A DNA stretch of 8,173 nucleotides from an uncultured Ruminococcus sp. (GTDB lineage: Bacteria > Bacillota > Clostridia > Oscillospirales > Acutalibacteraceae). The position numbers and the translations under genes were made by a program. The notes beneath the pieces were generated by a model, which was given only the letters and a program-made list of their open reading frames with translations, was not told where the DNA came from and did not search any database. Positions 1 through 6,522 of the stretch are shown here, in pieces; the stretch's first letter is position 1; each line of letters starts with the position of its first letter. Location: contig CACYDB010000058.1 of NCBI GenBank assembly GCA_902773035.1, positions 1 to 8,173 on the forward strand, read 5' to 3'.

Positions 1-449
1 TTTATGCCTTTTTCTTCAAGTATCTGTCTGAGTACAGCTCCCGCGAAAACTATCGGCGCAGTTAGTCTTGCGCTGAAATGACCGCCTCCGCGGATATCGT
101 TGCAGCCGCCGTACTTTACATAGGCGGCGTAGTCGCTGTGGGAGGGACGCGGAGTTTCGAGCAGGCTTTTGTAGTCGCCGCTCTTTGTGTTTGTATTCTC
201 GATCACACAGGCGATCGGCGCGCCTGTTGTAACGCCGTCCAGAACTCCCGACTTGATATTCGGGAAATCCTTCTCCACTCTCGGAGTAGCCGTCTTATCC
301 TTACCGGGAGCGCGGCGAGCCATCTGCGCAAGGATCTTGTCCATATCGAGCCTTACGCCCGCGGGTACGCCCTCGAGCACAGCTCCTATCGCCTCGCCGT
401 GACTTTCGCCGAAAACTGTGAGCCTGATTTTACTGCCGAAGCCTGACAT
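1..449 (-). CDS. aroC: Chorismate synthase, N-terminal 149 residues (cut by window edge)
   Basis: Chorismate synthase performs the last shikimate-pathway step, the FMN-dependent anti-1,4-elimination of phosphate from EPSP to give chorismate. The visible protein starts MSGFGSKIRLTVFGESHG, carrying the family signature FGESHG at residues 13-18 with the catalytic-type His17. A second conserved block, RPSHSDY, sits at 101-107 (His104; RPGHADY is the commoner form), and DIRGGGHFSAR follows at 118-128. The family is usually about 350-390 residues, so roughly 40 percent is present and the rest lies left of the window; the reading frame is open to the edge. The ATG overlaps the aroA stop by one base (TGATG), and a good Shine-Dalgarno (GGAGGG, 8 nt upstream) lies inside the end of aroA, so translation is probably coupled. 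It is the most distal gene of the cluster visible here. Confidence 0.96.
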   Translation of the reverse strand, partial: MSGFGSKIRLTVFGESHGEAIGAVLEGVPAGVRLDMDKILAQMARRAPGKDKTATPRVEKDFPNIKSGVLDGVTTGAPIACVIENTNTKSGDYKSLLETPRPSHSDYAAYVKYGGCNDIRGGGHFSARLTAPIVFAGAVLRQILEEKGI

Positions 450-1696
450 CAGATTTTCCCTCCAAGCCTTGTATATTCTTCAAAAAAGTCAGGGAAGCTC
501 TTGTTAATGCTCTCCCTGTCCGTGATTTCTGTTTCATTCTCCGCTCCGAGCGCCGCTACCGCCGCGGACATTACGATACGGTGATCGTTGGAGCCGTCTA
601 CCTTGCCGCCTCGAAGCCTGCCGCCCGTGATGATAAGACCGTCTGAGGTTTCCTCTATCCTGCCGCCGAGGGCGTTAATCATAGCGGCGGTGGTTCTGAG
701 CCTGTCGCTCTCCTTGATCCTGAGACGCTCGGCGCCGCAGATTTCAGTCGTTCCGTCCGAATACGCCGCGGCTACGGCGAGAATCGGAACGATGTCGGGT
801 ATCTGACGCGCGTCGATTTTGAGCGCTTTAAGCTCTGATTTTTTTACTCTGACGTAATTGTCGCCGAGCTCGACCTGAGCGCCCGAGCTTTTCAGCAGGT
901 CAACGATAGCCTTATCACCCTGCGGCGAGCTCATACGGACTCCGTCAACTCTTACGTCTCCCGAGATCGCTCCCGCGACCATAAAGAACGCAGCCTGCGA
1001 CCAGTCGCCGTCGGTCGTGTAATTCTGAGGAGCGTAGCGCTGACCGCCCTTTACAAAGTAGCCGCTTTCAGTCCTCTGTATTTTTACGCCGAAGCGTTCC
1101 ATTGTACTGATCGTCATATCGACGTACGCCTCGCTTTGCAGCGGCGAGGTCAGAATGATCTCACTGTCGCCGTCGAGCATAGGGAGCGCGAGTAGCAGCC
1201 CCGTGATAAACTGGGAGCTGATGTTTCCCGGCACCTCAAATTTACCCGCCCTGAGCTGTCCGCTTACCGATAAAGGCAGGGTGCCGTCGGTAACGCACCT
1301 GACATTCGCCTTTGGCAAAAGCGTTGAGAACAGCCCTATCGGACGCGTCGTAAGACTGCCGTGACCTACAAAATCGCCGTCGAGACCCAATGCCGAGACT
1401 ATCGGCACAAAGAATCTCAGCGTACTGCCGCTTTCACCGCAGTCGAGTTCAACTTTTCTGTTTTCATATAGTTTTGTTCCGTCCACAACGAGCTTATCGC
1501 CCGAAAGCTCAGTCTGAGCTCCGAGAGAATTTACGCAGTCGATCGTCGCCCTGATGTCGTTTGAGAGGGCGACGGGGCTTATCTCACATCTTCCGCGTGA
1601 GAGCGCGGCGCAGATTATCGCGCGGTGAACGTCGCTCTTTGAGGGCGGAGCCGTGACCGCGCCGTTAAGCTGTGACGGAAATACCTTTATATCCAT
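449..1696 (-). CDS. aroA: 3-phosphoshikimate 1-carboxyvinyltransferase (EPSP synthase)
   Basis: EPSP synthase transfers the enolpyruvyl group of PEP to shikimate-3-phosphate. At 415 aa it is near the usual family length (about 420-440). Visible family blocks are PPSKS at 17-21 followed by Arg25, CGESGSTLRF at 86-95, TTRP at 116-119, SSQ at 160-162, the SEAYVDMT segment at 188-195, the catalytic-type Asp301 in PDIVP, KESDRL at 328-333 and NDHRI at 370-374. The PEP-site loop keeps glycine at position 90, the position equivalent by motif alignment to E. coli Gly96, and lacks the alanine of class II enzymes; the E. coli TAMRP stretch is replaced by STLRF. The gene starts 3 nt after the aroB stop, with AGGA about 7 nt upstream of the ATG, and its TGA overlaps the aroC start by one base. 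Confidence 0.97.
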   Translation of the reverse strand: MDIKVFPSQLNGAVTAPPSKSDVHRAIICAALSRGRCEISPVALSNDIRATIDCVNSLGAQTELSGDKLVVDGTKLYENRKVELDCGESGSTLRFFVPIVSALGLDGDFVGHGSLTTRPIGLFSTLLPKANVRCVTDGTLPLSVSGQLRAGKFEVPGNISSQFITGLLLALPMLDGDSEIILTSPLQSEAYVDMTISTMERFGVKIQRTESGYFVKGGQRYAPQNYTTDGDWSQAAFFMVAGAISGDVRVDGVRMSSPQGDKAIVDLLKSSGAQVELGDNYVRVKKSELKALKIDARQIPDIVPILAVAAAYSDGTTEICGAERLRIKESDRLRTTAAMINALGGRIEETSDGLIITGGRLRGGKVDGSNDHRIVMSAAVAALGAENETEITDRESINKSFPDFFEEYTRLGGKI

Positions 1697-1699
1697 AAT

Positions 1700-2749
1700 T
1701 TATTCCTGAATGAAGCTCAGAACGTCACTGAGCGGAGTTTTTCTTGTAAAGCTGCTGCCGATTTCGCTGAGCAGTACGAAGCTGACGCTGCCCGCGGCTG
1801 ACTTTTTGTCCGACGCGCACTCTGAGGCTATACGCCCGATGTCAGCCTTGTCCGAGGTCGGCAGGTTGTATTTTTCGCAGAGAGCCTTTATTCTCACGGC
1901 AGTACCAGTGGGAGTCAAGCCCGCTCTTTCACTCGCCTTGGTGATCATCACCATTCCGATTGCGACAGCCTGTCCGTGAGAAAGCCCCTCAAAGTTATAA
2001 ATCTTTTCCAGCGCGTGACCGAGGGTGTGACCGAAGTTTAACAACATTCGCTCGCCCTTTTCCTTTTCGTCACGGTCAACCACGTCGCGTTTAATGCTTA
2101 CGCAGCGCTCGATGATGTCCTCGATTATGTCGAGGGCGTTTTCATTTTCAAGCGTTTTGAAAAGCTCCTCGTCCTTGATACAGCCGTACTTGATGACCTC
2201 CGCCATTCCGTCGTTGACGAAATGTTCGGGCAGTGTGCCGAGCGTGTCGGGGTCGATGATGACGAGCCTCGGCTGATGAAAGGCTCCGACGAGGTTCTTG
2301 CCCTGCGGAATATCCGCGCCTGTCTTGCCGCCGACTGAGGAATCGACCTGAGCCAGCAACGAGGTCGGAATCTGAACAAAGTCGATCCCGCGCATATACG
2401 TAGCCGCGGCAAAGCCTGCCATATCGCCTGTTACGCCGCCGCCGAGGGCTACTGCGATATCCTTTCGCGACATATGAAAATCAGCCATATGGCTGTACAT
2501 TTCAGCGACGGTGGAGAGAGTTTTGCTCTTTTCTCCCGCCTCAAAAGTGAAAAGCGAGGTATCAAAGCCCTCGTTTTTCAGTGAGGAGATCACGCGCTCG
2601 GCGTAGAGCTTCTCCACGTTAGTGTCCGTAATGACCGTTACCTTGCACACTCCCGTGACGCTTTTTATCAGAGCGCCGACGCTGTCTATCAGTCCGCGCT
2701 CGATCATTATATCGTAAGGGGTGTTTGTGCTAACCTTAACTACTCTCAT
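1700..2749 (-). CDS. aroB: 3-dehydroquinate synthase
   Basis: This NAD- and metal-dependent enzyme cyclises DAHP to 3-dehydroquinate, the second step of the shikimate pathway. The length (349 aa) is normal. The N-terminal nucleotide-binding half contains the glycine-rich GGGVTGD motif at 103-109, followed by IPTSLLAQVDSSVGGKTG at 127-144 and the K151-N152 pair. Metal ligands can be placed by motif spacing: Glu184 in AEVIKYG, His241 in NFGHTLGHALE and His258 in LSHGQAVAIGM; the 17-residue spacing between the two histidines matches that of the E. coli enzyme. The ATG overlaps the tyrA stop by four bases (ATGA), and GGAG in the last tyrA codons can act as the ribosome binding site, so expression is very likely coupled to tyrA. 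The stop is 3 nt before aroA. Nothing looks degraded. Confidence 0.97.
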   Translation of the reverse strand: MRVVKVSTNTPYDIMIERGLIDSVGALIKSVTGVCKVTVITDTNVEKLYAERVISSLKNEGFDTSLFTFEAGEKSKTLSTVAEMYSHMADFHMSRKDIAVALGGGVTGDMAGFAAATYMRGIDFVQIPTSLLAQVDSSVGGKTGADIPQGKNLVGAFHQPRLVIIDPDTLGTLPEHFVNDGMAEVIKYGCIKDEELFKTLENENALDIIEDIIERCVSIKRDVVDRDEKEKGERMLLNFGHTLGHALEKIYNFEGLSHGQAVAIGMVMITKASERAGLTPTGTAVRIKALCEKYNLPTSDKADIGRIASECASDKKSAAGSVSFVLLSEIGSSFTRKTPLSDVLSFIQE

Positions 2750-3573
2750 TCTCCGAGCATCTCCTTAGTTTGATGGGCTTGTTCAAGGAGCTGTTCAAGC
2801 CTTTCCTTGTTGCCCTGCTGAACCGCGTCGGTTATCATAGTGACGTTTTCCCTGAGGGTTATGAGCTCCTCGATGAGCGGCTCGCGGTTCTCGAGGAAAA
2901 GCTCGCTCCAGAGCTTAGCGTTGATGTTCGCCACCCTTGAAACATCCTTGTAGGAGCCTGCCGAAAAGCCCTTGTGATTGGGACAGCAGGGGCTCAGAAC
3001 GTAGGCGCAGGCGAGTACGTGAGGGAGCTGTGAGGTGAATGCGATCATTCTGTCGTGCTCCTCGGGATCGGTCTTTTTGACTGAGCCGAAGCCGATTTCA
3101 AGTCCGAGAGAGCAAATCGTGTTAACCGCTTCGTCGCTCGCCTCGCAGGGTACGACGATATAGCTCGCGCCCTTGAACAGATCCGCGTCGGAGGATTTGT
3201 AGCCGTTAGTCTCCTTGCCCGCCATCGGATGAGCTCCGACGAACTCAAAGCCGAATTTCTTTGACAGCTCAACCATCTGCGGACAGATTTCCCTCTTGAT
3301 ACCGGCTGAGTCAGTGACGATTTTACCTTTGAGGTATTCGCCGTACTTTTCGACAAACTCGACCGACGCCTTGGGGTAGGTCGCCAGTATTACTATATCG
3401 GCTTTTTTGAGCGAGTCGATATCGCCGATTTCGTCAATCGCGCCGTCGGACAACGCCTGAGCGAGCGTTTCTTTGGTGCGGTTGAGTCCGATAACGTAAT
3501 GTGATGTATTCTTTTTTATCGCCTTGCAAAAGCTTCCGCCTATGATTCCTATACCTACAACGGCAATTTTCAT
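2746..3573 (-). CDS. tyrA: Prephenate dehydrogenase (TyrA), no ACT domain
   Basis: Prephenate dehydrogenase oxidatively decarboxylates prephenate to 4-hydroxyphenylpyruvate, the tyrosine branch after chorismate mutase. The protein begins with a Rossmann strand and the GIGIIGGS motif at 7-14. The substrate-site signature HPMAGKETNGY is at 115-125, and SQLPH at 181-185 contributes the second conserved histidine (His185). The helical dimerisation region continues through the SRVANINAKLW segment to the end. At 275 aa it stops after the catalytic core: there is no C-terminal ACT domain, and no chorismate mutase domain is fused at either end. After beta-strand 2 the sequence reads GLNRT (Asn31-Arg32-Thr33) where NAD-specific enzymes usually have an acidic residue, which suggests NADP use (inference). 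An AGGTGAG ribosome binding site overlaps the aroF stop, 10 nt upstream. Confidence 0.94.
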   Translation of the reverse strand: MKIAVVGIGIIGGSFCKAIKKNTSHYVIGLNRTKETLAQALSDGAIDEIGDIDSLKKADIVILATYPKASVEFVEKYGEYLKGKIVTDSAGIKREICPQMVELSKKFGFEFVGAHPMAGKETNGYKSSDADLFKGASYIVVPCEASDEAVNTICSLGLEIGFGSVKKTDPEEHDRMIAFTSQLPHVLACAYVLSPCCPNHKGFSAGSYKDVSRVANINAKLWSELFLENREPLIEELITLRENVTMITDAVQQGNKERLEQLLEQAHQTKEMLGE

Positions 3574-3583
3574 AATCTCACCT

Positions 3584-4588
3584 TTACTTTAACGCTTCCT
3601 TGAGCTTAAAGATTTTCTTCGCGACCTTGTCAAACTGCTTGGGAGTAAGCGACTGAGCGCCGTCCGAGAGAGCGTGAGGCGGGTCGTTGTGAACCTCTAT
3701 TATGAGTCCGTCAGCGCCCGCGGCTACAGCCGCCATAGCCAGCGGCTCAACAAGCCAGCTTTTGCCTGACGCGTGGGACGGGTCTACGATAACGGGAAGG
3801 TGCGAGAGCTTCTTGATAATCGGGATCGCCGATACGTCGAGAGTGTTTCTCGTGAAGTTCTCATAGGTACGGATTCCGCGCTCGCAGAGAATTACGTTGT
3901 TGTTGCCGCCTGCCATAATGTACTCGGCGGACATCAGCCATTCCTCGATCGTGGCGGAAAGTCCGCGCTTTAAAAGAATGGGCTTATCGGTTTTGCCGAG
4001 CTCCTTCAAGAGCTCAAAGTTCTGCATATTTCTCGCGCCGACCTGAATAATATCGACCGACTCGAACATATCTATATGTGAGGTGCGCATAATCTCGGTG
4101 ACGATCGGGAGTCCCGTTTCCTTACGCGCGATTTTCATTAAGTCAAGTCCCTCCGCCTTGAGTCCCTGGAAGGCGTAGGGCGAGGTTCTGGGCTTGAACG
4201 CTCCTCCGCGAAGGAATGTAGCGCCGCTTTTCTGAACGCTCTTGGCGATTCCGACAATCTGCTCCTCGCTTTCAACTGAGCAGGGTCCCGCCATAATGTG
4301 TAATGAGCCGTCGCCGATTTTGAGCCCCGCTACCTCGATGACGGTATTCTCGGGGTGGAACTTTCTGTTAGCCTTTTTGTACGGCTCCTGAACACGCTTG
4401 ACGCTCTCGACGATGTCCTGAGCGTCGATATACTCGATGTCTATCTGAGTTGTGTCGCCGATAAGTCCGAGGACGGTGGAGTGGATGCCCTCCCAGGTGT
4501 TGACCTTAACGTCGTAGTCGTTTTTGAGCTTGTCCGCGAAGGCGAGCTGCTGCTCACGGGTACAGTCGGGTCTTAATACAATAATCAT
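3584..4588 (-). CDS. aroF: 3-deoxy-7-phosphoheptulonate (DAHP) synthase, beta type with N-terminal regulatory domain
   Basis: DAHP synthase condenses PEP and erythrose-4-phosphate in the first committed step of aromatic biosynthesis. Residues 1 to about 70 form a small ferredoxin-like/ACT-like domain (MIIVLRPDCT onward) of the kind that confers aromatic feedback control in the Thermotoga-type enzyme; the TIM-barrel catalytic domain follows from about 80. Catalytic and metal residues are visible: Cys103 in AGPCSVES, Lys132 in RGGAFKPRTSPY (127-138), Lys207 in LLKRG, His272 in VDPSHASGK, Glu298 in IIEVH and Asp309. Their spacing closely follows the known metal-site set of type I-beta enzymes. 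The 334-aa length fits this subfamily. The start is the ATG at 4588; AAAAGGA lies about 10 nt upstream, and a strong promoter lies just before it. It is the first gene of the downstream transcription unit. Confidence 0.96.
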   Translation of the reverse strand: MIIVLRPDCTREQQLAFADKLKNDYDVKVNTWEGIHSTVLGLIGDTTQIDIEYIDAQDIVESVKRVQEPYKKANRKFHPENTVIEVAGLKIGDGSLHIMAGPCSVESEEQIVGIAKSVQKSGATFLRGGAFKPRTSPYAFQGLKAEGLDLMKIARKETGLPIVTEIMRTSHIDMFESVDIIQVGARNMQNFELLKELGKTDKPILLKRGLSATIEEWLMSAEYIMAGGNNNVILCERGIRTYENFTRNTLDVSAIPIIKKLSHLPVIVDPSHASGKSWLVEPLAMAAVAAGADGLIIEVHNDPPHALSDGAQSLTPKQFDKVAKKIFKLKEALK

Positions 4589-4622
4589 TTTTCATCATTC
4601 CTTTTTTTAAGTTACGCTATAC

Positions 4623-4651
4623 ATTTTAGCACTTTAAAGCGGTAATGTCAA
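4623..4651 (-). promoter_or_regulatory. Sigma-A promoter in front of aroF
   Basis: Reading the minus strand, TTGACA (4651-4646) and TAAAAT (4628-4623) are separated by exactly 17 bases: a perfect -35 and a five-of-six -10. The -35 begins only five bases beyond the aroK stop codon. Transcription would start near 4616, giving a short leader of about 28 nt before the aroF ATG, too short for a T-box or peptide attenuator. No terminator hairpin lies between aroK and aroF, so read-through from aroE-aroK probably adds to this internal promoter. Confidence 0.85.
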
Positions 4652-4656
4652 CAGTA

Positions 4657-5157
4657 TTATCCCATAATCCCGAGGATATTGGATGCGACAATTCCCGACG
4701 TAAAGTTGCCGTTTACTATTACGGAAGCGGCGTTTCTGTAAATCGGGAGACGCTTGTCGAGCAGCTCGCGGATAACTTCGTTGCGGTTCTCAACCTGCAA
4801 AAGAGGTCTGCGCGTATCGCGTTCGAGGCGCTCGCAGAGGTTCTCGTAGCTTACGTCGATAAAGACGATCTTGCCCGAGGATTTGAGAATGTCGATGTTT
4901 CTCTGAAAGGTCAGAGTTCCGCCGCCCGCGGCTATGACGAGGTTTTCACGCTCGGAGAGCTCCCTGCACGCCTCGGTTTCGAGCTCACGAAAACGCTCCT
5001 CGCCGTATTTTTCAAAGATTTCGGAGACGGTCATCCCCTCTTTTTCCTCTATGTATCTGTCCATATCGACGAGGGTGAGCCCCGCCTTTTTAGCCATTAT
5101 CCTGCCGATCGTGCTTTTTCCGCAGCCCATAAAGCCGCAGAGGATTATGTTATTCAT
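4657..5157 (-). CDS. aroK: Shikimate kinase
   Basis: Shikimate kinase phosphorylates shikimate at O3 using ATP. The 166-aa length is typical of this single-domain P-loop kinase. The Walker A loop GFMGCGKST is at 8-16. Shikimate-binding residues are recognisable as Asp33 (DMDRYIE), Arg57 (FRELE) and the GGG turn at 78-80. The lid motif RRPLL is at 116-120, and the conserved RLPIY (Arg136, Tyr140) closes the fold. The ATG overlaps the aroE stop by four bases (ATGA); AAAGGAG lies about 11 nt upstream inside aroE. Both it and aroE belong to the upstream two-gene unit. The 68 nt after its stop contain the aroF promoter and no terminator. aroL is the alternative name for the same activity; sequence alone does not separate the two here. 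Confidence 0.96.
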   Translation of the reverse strand: MNNIILCGFMGCGKSTIGRIMAKKAGLTLVDMDRYIEEKEGMTVSEIFEKYGEERFRELETEACRELSERENLVIAAGGGTLTFQRNIDILKSSGKIVFIDVSYENLCERLERDTRRPLLQVENRNEVIRELLDKRLPIYRNAASVIVNGNFTSGIVASNILGIMG

Positions 5158-5996
5158 CTTGAGCTCAACTCCTTTGACGCGTCAAGGCAAAGTCGCTCGA
5201 TTTCCCTTGCGTCGTATGTACTGCCGTCCCAGTGCTCGTGGGCGACTACAGCCTGCCACACCAGCATACTCATTCCGCCCTCGGCGTTTGAGCCGTTGGC
5301 GCGAGCCTTTTTAATAAGGACGGTGTCGAGAGGATTGTAAATAGCGTCAAATACATTCGCGCTGTTTTTTATTACCTGATCCGTTACGGGCTGGAAGTCG
5401 CTGTGGGGCGACATTCCGACAGGAGTAGCGTTAATCAGGGTGGTGATTGAGCCGGAAAGAGTGCCGATATCCGTCACACTCACTCTCGCCTCGGTGAAAA
5501 CGGATTTGATTTCACGTACTAATTCCGCGGCTTTCTCTGCCGACTGAGGACGTACCGCGAACTCTACAACGGCGTTTTTGAGCAGAGCTTCATAAGCCAT
5601 TGTCCTCGCCACTCCGCCGCAGCCGAGGATCACTACTCTGTCCATAAGCGGAATCGAGGCGTATTCCAGCGCCTTTACAAAGCCGTCGGGATCGGTGGTG
5701 AAGCCCTTGGATATGCCCCCTTGATTTCGGACGGTGTTGACGCTGCCGTAAAGCTCCGCCTTTGTGTCGAGCTCGTCAAGCATAGGAATAACCGCGCGTT
5801 TGTGAGGAATAGTTATATTGTAGCCGTCCAGCTTTTTGAGAATGTTGTCATATTCGCGTGAAAGAGCCTCGGGAACGATGTCGAGCGCTCCGTACTCAGC
5901 GTCTATCCCCGCGAGCTCAAAAAGACGTTTGTGGATAAAAGGCGACATTGTATGACCTATCGGGTGTCCGATTACGGCGTATTTTTTCTGTTTCAA
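5154..5996 (-). CDS. aroE: Shikimate dehydrogenase, TTG start
   Basis: Shikimate dehydrogenase reduces 3-dehydroshikimate to shikimate with NADPH. The 280-aa protein has the N-terminal substrate domain with GHPIGHTMSP at 10-19, NITIPHK ending in catalytic-type Lys66, SVNTV with Asn87, and Asp102 in GFTTDPDG. The nucleotide-binding motif GCGGVAR is at 125-131, followed by NATPVGM at 189-195, YNPLDT at 220-225 and the C-terminal GGMSMLVWQ with Gln248. The usual GxNTDxxG motif has Thr instead of Asn at residue 100, and the first of the two substrate serines is Thr16; both are mild departures. The initiator is TTG at 5996: GGGGGAA lies 5 nt upstream, and no in-frame ATG would preserve the first beta-strand. 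An out-of-frame ATG overlaps that ribosome binding site. Confidence 0.95.
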   Translation of the reverse strand: MKQKKYAVIGHPIGHTMSPFIHKRLFELAGIDAEYGALDIVPEALSREYDNILKKLDGYNITIPHKRAVIPMLDELDTKAELYGSVNTVRNQGGISKGFTTDPDGFVKALEYASIPLMDRVVILGCGGVARTMAYEALLKNAVVEFAVRPQSAEKAAELVREIKSVFTEARVSVTDIGTLSGSITTLINATPVGMSPHSDFQPVTDQVIKNSANVFDAIYNPLDTVLIKKARANGSNAEGGMSMLVWQAVVAHEHWDGSTYDAREIERLCLDASKELSSR

Positions 5997-6001
5997 GGCT
6001 G

Positions 6002-6008
6002 TTCCCCC
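6002..6008 (-). promoter_or_regulatory. Ribosome binding site fixing the aroE TTG start
   Basis: On the minus strand GGGGGAA sits five bases before TTG at 5996. The next in-frame ATG (codon 17) lies inside the conserved GHPIGHTMSP substrate motif, and the ATG at 6010 is in another frame and reaches TGA after six codons. The TTG is therefore the best supported start. Confidence 0.75.
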
Positions 6009-6026
6009 ATTTATTTTGAAAATAAA

Positions 6027-6055
6027 AGTAAAATTTTTGAAATAATTATTGACAA
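6027..6055 (-). promoter_or_regulatory. Candidate promoter for aroE-aroK
   Basis: On the minus strand TTGTCA (6055-6050) is followed after 17 bases by TTTACT (6032-6027), a five-of-six -35 with a weak four-of-six -10. Initiation would fall near 6020, leaving a leader of about 24 nt with the GGGGGAA ribosome binding site. The surrounding DNA is AT-rich, so chance matches are easy; this is the best candidate, not a certain one. Its -35 overlaps the acpP -35 on the other strand. Confidence 0.4.
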
Positions 6056-6077
6056 AGCGTTGATTTACTAATAATAT
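6049..6077 (+). promoter_or_regulatory. Sigma-A promoter of acpP
   Basis: TTGACA (6049-6054) and TAATAT (6072-6077) are separated by 17 bases: a perfect -35 and a five-of-six -10. Transcription would start near 6084, giving a leader of about 95 nt before the acpP start at 6178. That strength fits one of the most abundant proteins of the cell. Confidence 0.87.
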
Positions 6078-6086
6078 AGTTTAGTA
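6066..6086. promoter_or_regulatory. Inverted repeat bracketing the acpP -10 box (possible operator)
   Basis: TACTAA (6066-6071) and TTAGTA (6081-6086) are perfect 6-bp inverted arms separated by nine bases that contain the -10 hexamer. A repressor bound here would block RNA polymerase. The arm sequences resemble those of the FapR lipid-regulator site, but in the opposite order (FapR sites read TTAGTA first, TACTAA second), so I do not assign it to FapR. In AT-rich DNA it could be chance. Confidence 0.3.
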
Positions 6087-6163
6087 GCAACACATATGTT
6101 AGCTAATCCATTGTAACAAAAAAATGTCGTTTTGTCTATCGGCAGGACGAGAAAATTATCAAC

Positions 6164-6169
6164 AGGAGG
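6164..6169 (+). promoter_or_regulatory. Ribosome binding site fixing the acpP start
   Basis: A perfect AGGAGG lies eight bases before the ATG at 6178. An earlier in-frame ATG at 6124 would add 18 residues unlike any acyl carrier protein and has no comparable site upstream, so 6178 is chosen. Confidence 0.93.
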
Positions 6170-6177
6170 ATATCAAA

Positions 6178-6405
6178 ATGGTATTAGAAAAAGTTAAGGC
6201 TATCTTAGCAGAGCAGTTTGACGTTGACGAAGATAAGATTCTTGAGGATACAGACCTTCAGGACGATTTAGGCGCTGATTCTCTCGACGTAGTTGACCTT
6301 CTTATGTCAATCGAGGATGAGTTTGAGATTGAAGTTCCCGACGATGAGATCGAGAACATCAAGACAGTCGGCGCTCTTGTAGCTTACATCGAGGCTAACT
6401 CATAA
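6178..6405 (+). CDS. acpP: Acyl carrier protein
   Basis: Small acidic carrier that holds growing fatty acyl chains as thioesters on a 4'-phosphopantetheine arm during type II fatty acid synthesis. The protein is 75 aa (MVLEKVKAILAEQFDVDEDK onward), the normal size. The attachment motif GADSLD is at 32-37 with Ser35 as the phosphopantetheine site. Helix I precedes it; the strongly acidic helix II (DVVDLLMSIEDEFEIEVPDDEIE) follows and is the docking surface for synthase enzymes; the final helix contains the conserved TVGALVAYIE. Length and acidity fit the fatty-acid carrier rather than a polyketide or D-alanine carrier. It stands alone here, without other fab genes, with its own near-consensus promoter, a perfect ribosome binding site and a terminator 15 nt after the stop, so it is monocistronic. 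Confidence 0.97.
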   Translation: MVLEKVKAILAEQFDVDEDKILEDTDLQDDLGADSLDVVDLLMSIEDEFEIEVPDDEIENIKTVGALVAYIEANS

Positions 6406-6419
6406 TTTCAATTCTAACG

Positions 6420-6447
6420 CAGGAGTCCTTAGGGGCTCCTGTTTTTT
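6420..6447 (+). terminator. Intrinsic terminator after acpP
   Basis: A 9-bp stem (CAGGAGTCC / GGGCTCCTG, one G-T wobble) closes a TTAG tetraloop and is followed directly by six T residues (6442-6447). It starts 15 nt after the acpP stop and ends 12 nt before the proS -35, so it isolates the two genes. Confidence 0.93.
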
Positions 6448-6459
6448 CGTATAAAAACC

Positions 6460-6488
6460 TTGAAAAATGGCTCCGACTTATGTATAAT
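6460..6488 (+). promoter_or_regulatory. Sigma-A promoter of proS
   Basis: TTGAAA (6460-6465) and a perfect TATAAT (6483-6488) are 17 bases apart. Transcription would start near 6495, about 33 nt before the proS start at 6528. The leader is too short for a T-box, so proS is not under tRNA-sensing antitermination here. Confidence 0.9.
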
Positions 6489-6517
6489 AGAAATGTTATA
6501 ACTTCTTAAGGTAATAT

Positions 6518-6522
6518 GGAGG
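6518..6522 (+). promoter_or_regulatory. Ribosome binding site fixing the proS start
   Basis: GGAGG lies five bases before ATG at 6528. The in-frame ATG at 6516 overlaps this site and would add only MEVI, so the downstream ATG is the likely initiator. Confidence 0.85.

Noticed and set aside
4645..5340. Long plus-strand open frame (231 codons) opposite aroK and aroE
   Set aside because: It lies antisense to two clear enzymes with all family motifs, lacks a convincing ribosome binding site and resembles no family; it reflects codon bias of the real genes.
6116..6135. ACAAAA / TTTTGT hairpin in the acpP leader
   Set aside because: A six-pair AT-rich stem in an A- and T-rich leader is expected by chance; no terminator, antiterminator or riboswitch core accompanies it.
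6124..6177. Upstream in-frame ATG that would extend acpP by 18 residues
   Set aside because: The perfect AGGAGG is 8 nt before the ATG at 6178, and the resulting 75-residue protein matches the normal acyl carrier protein length and N-terminus.
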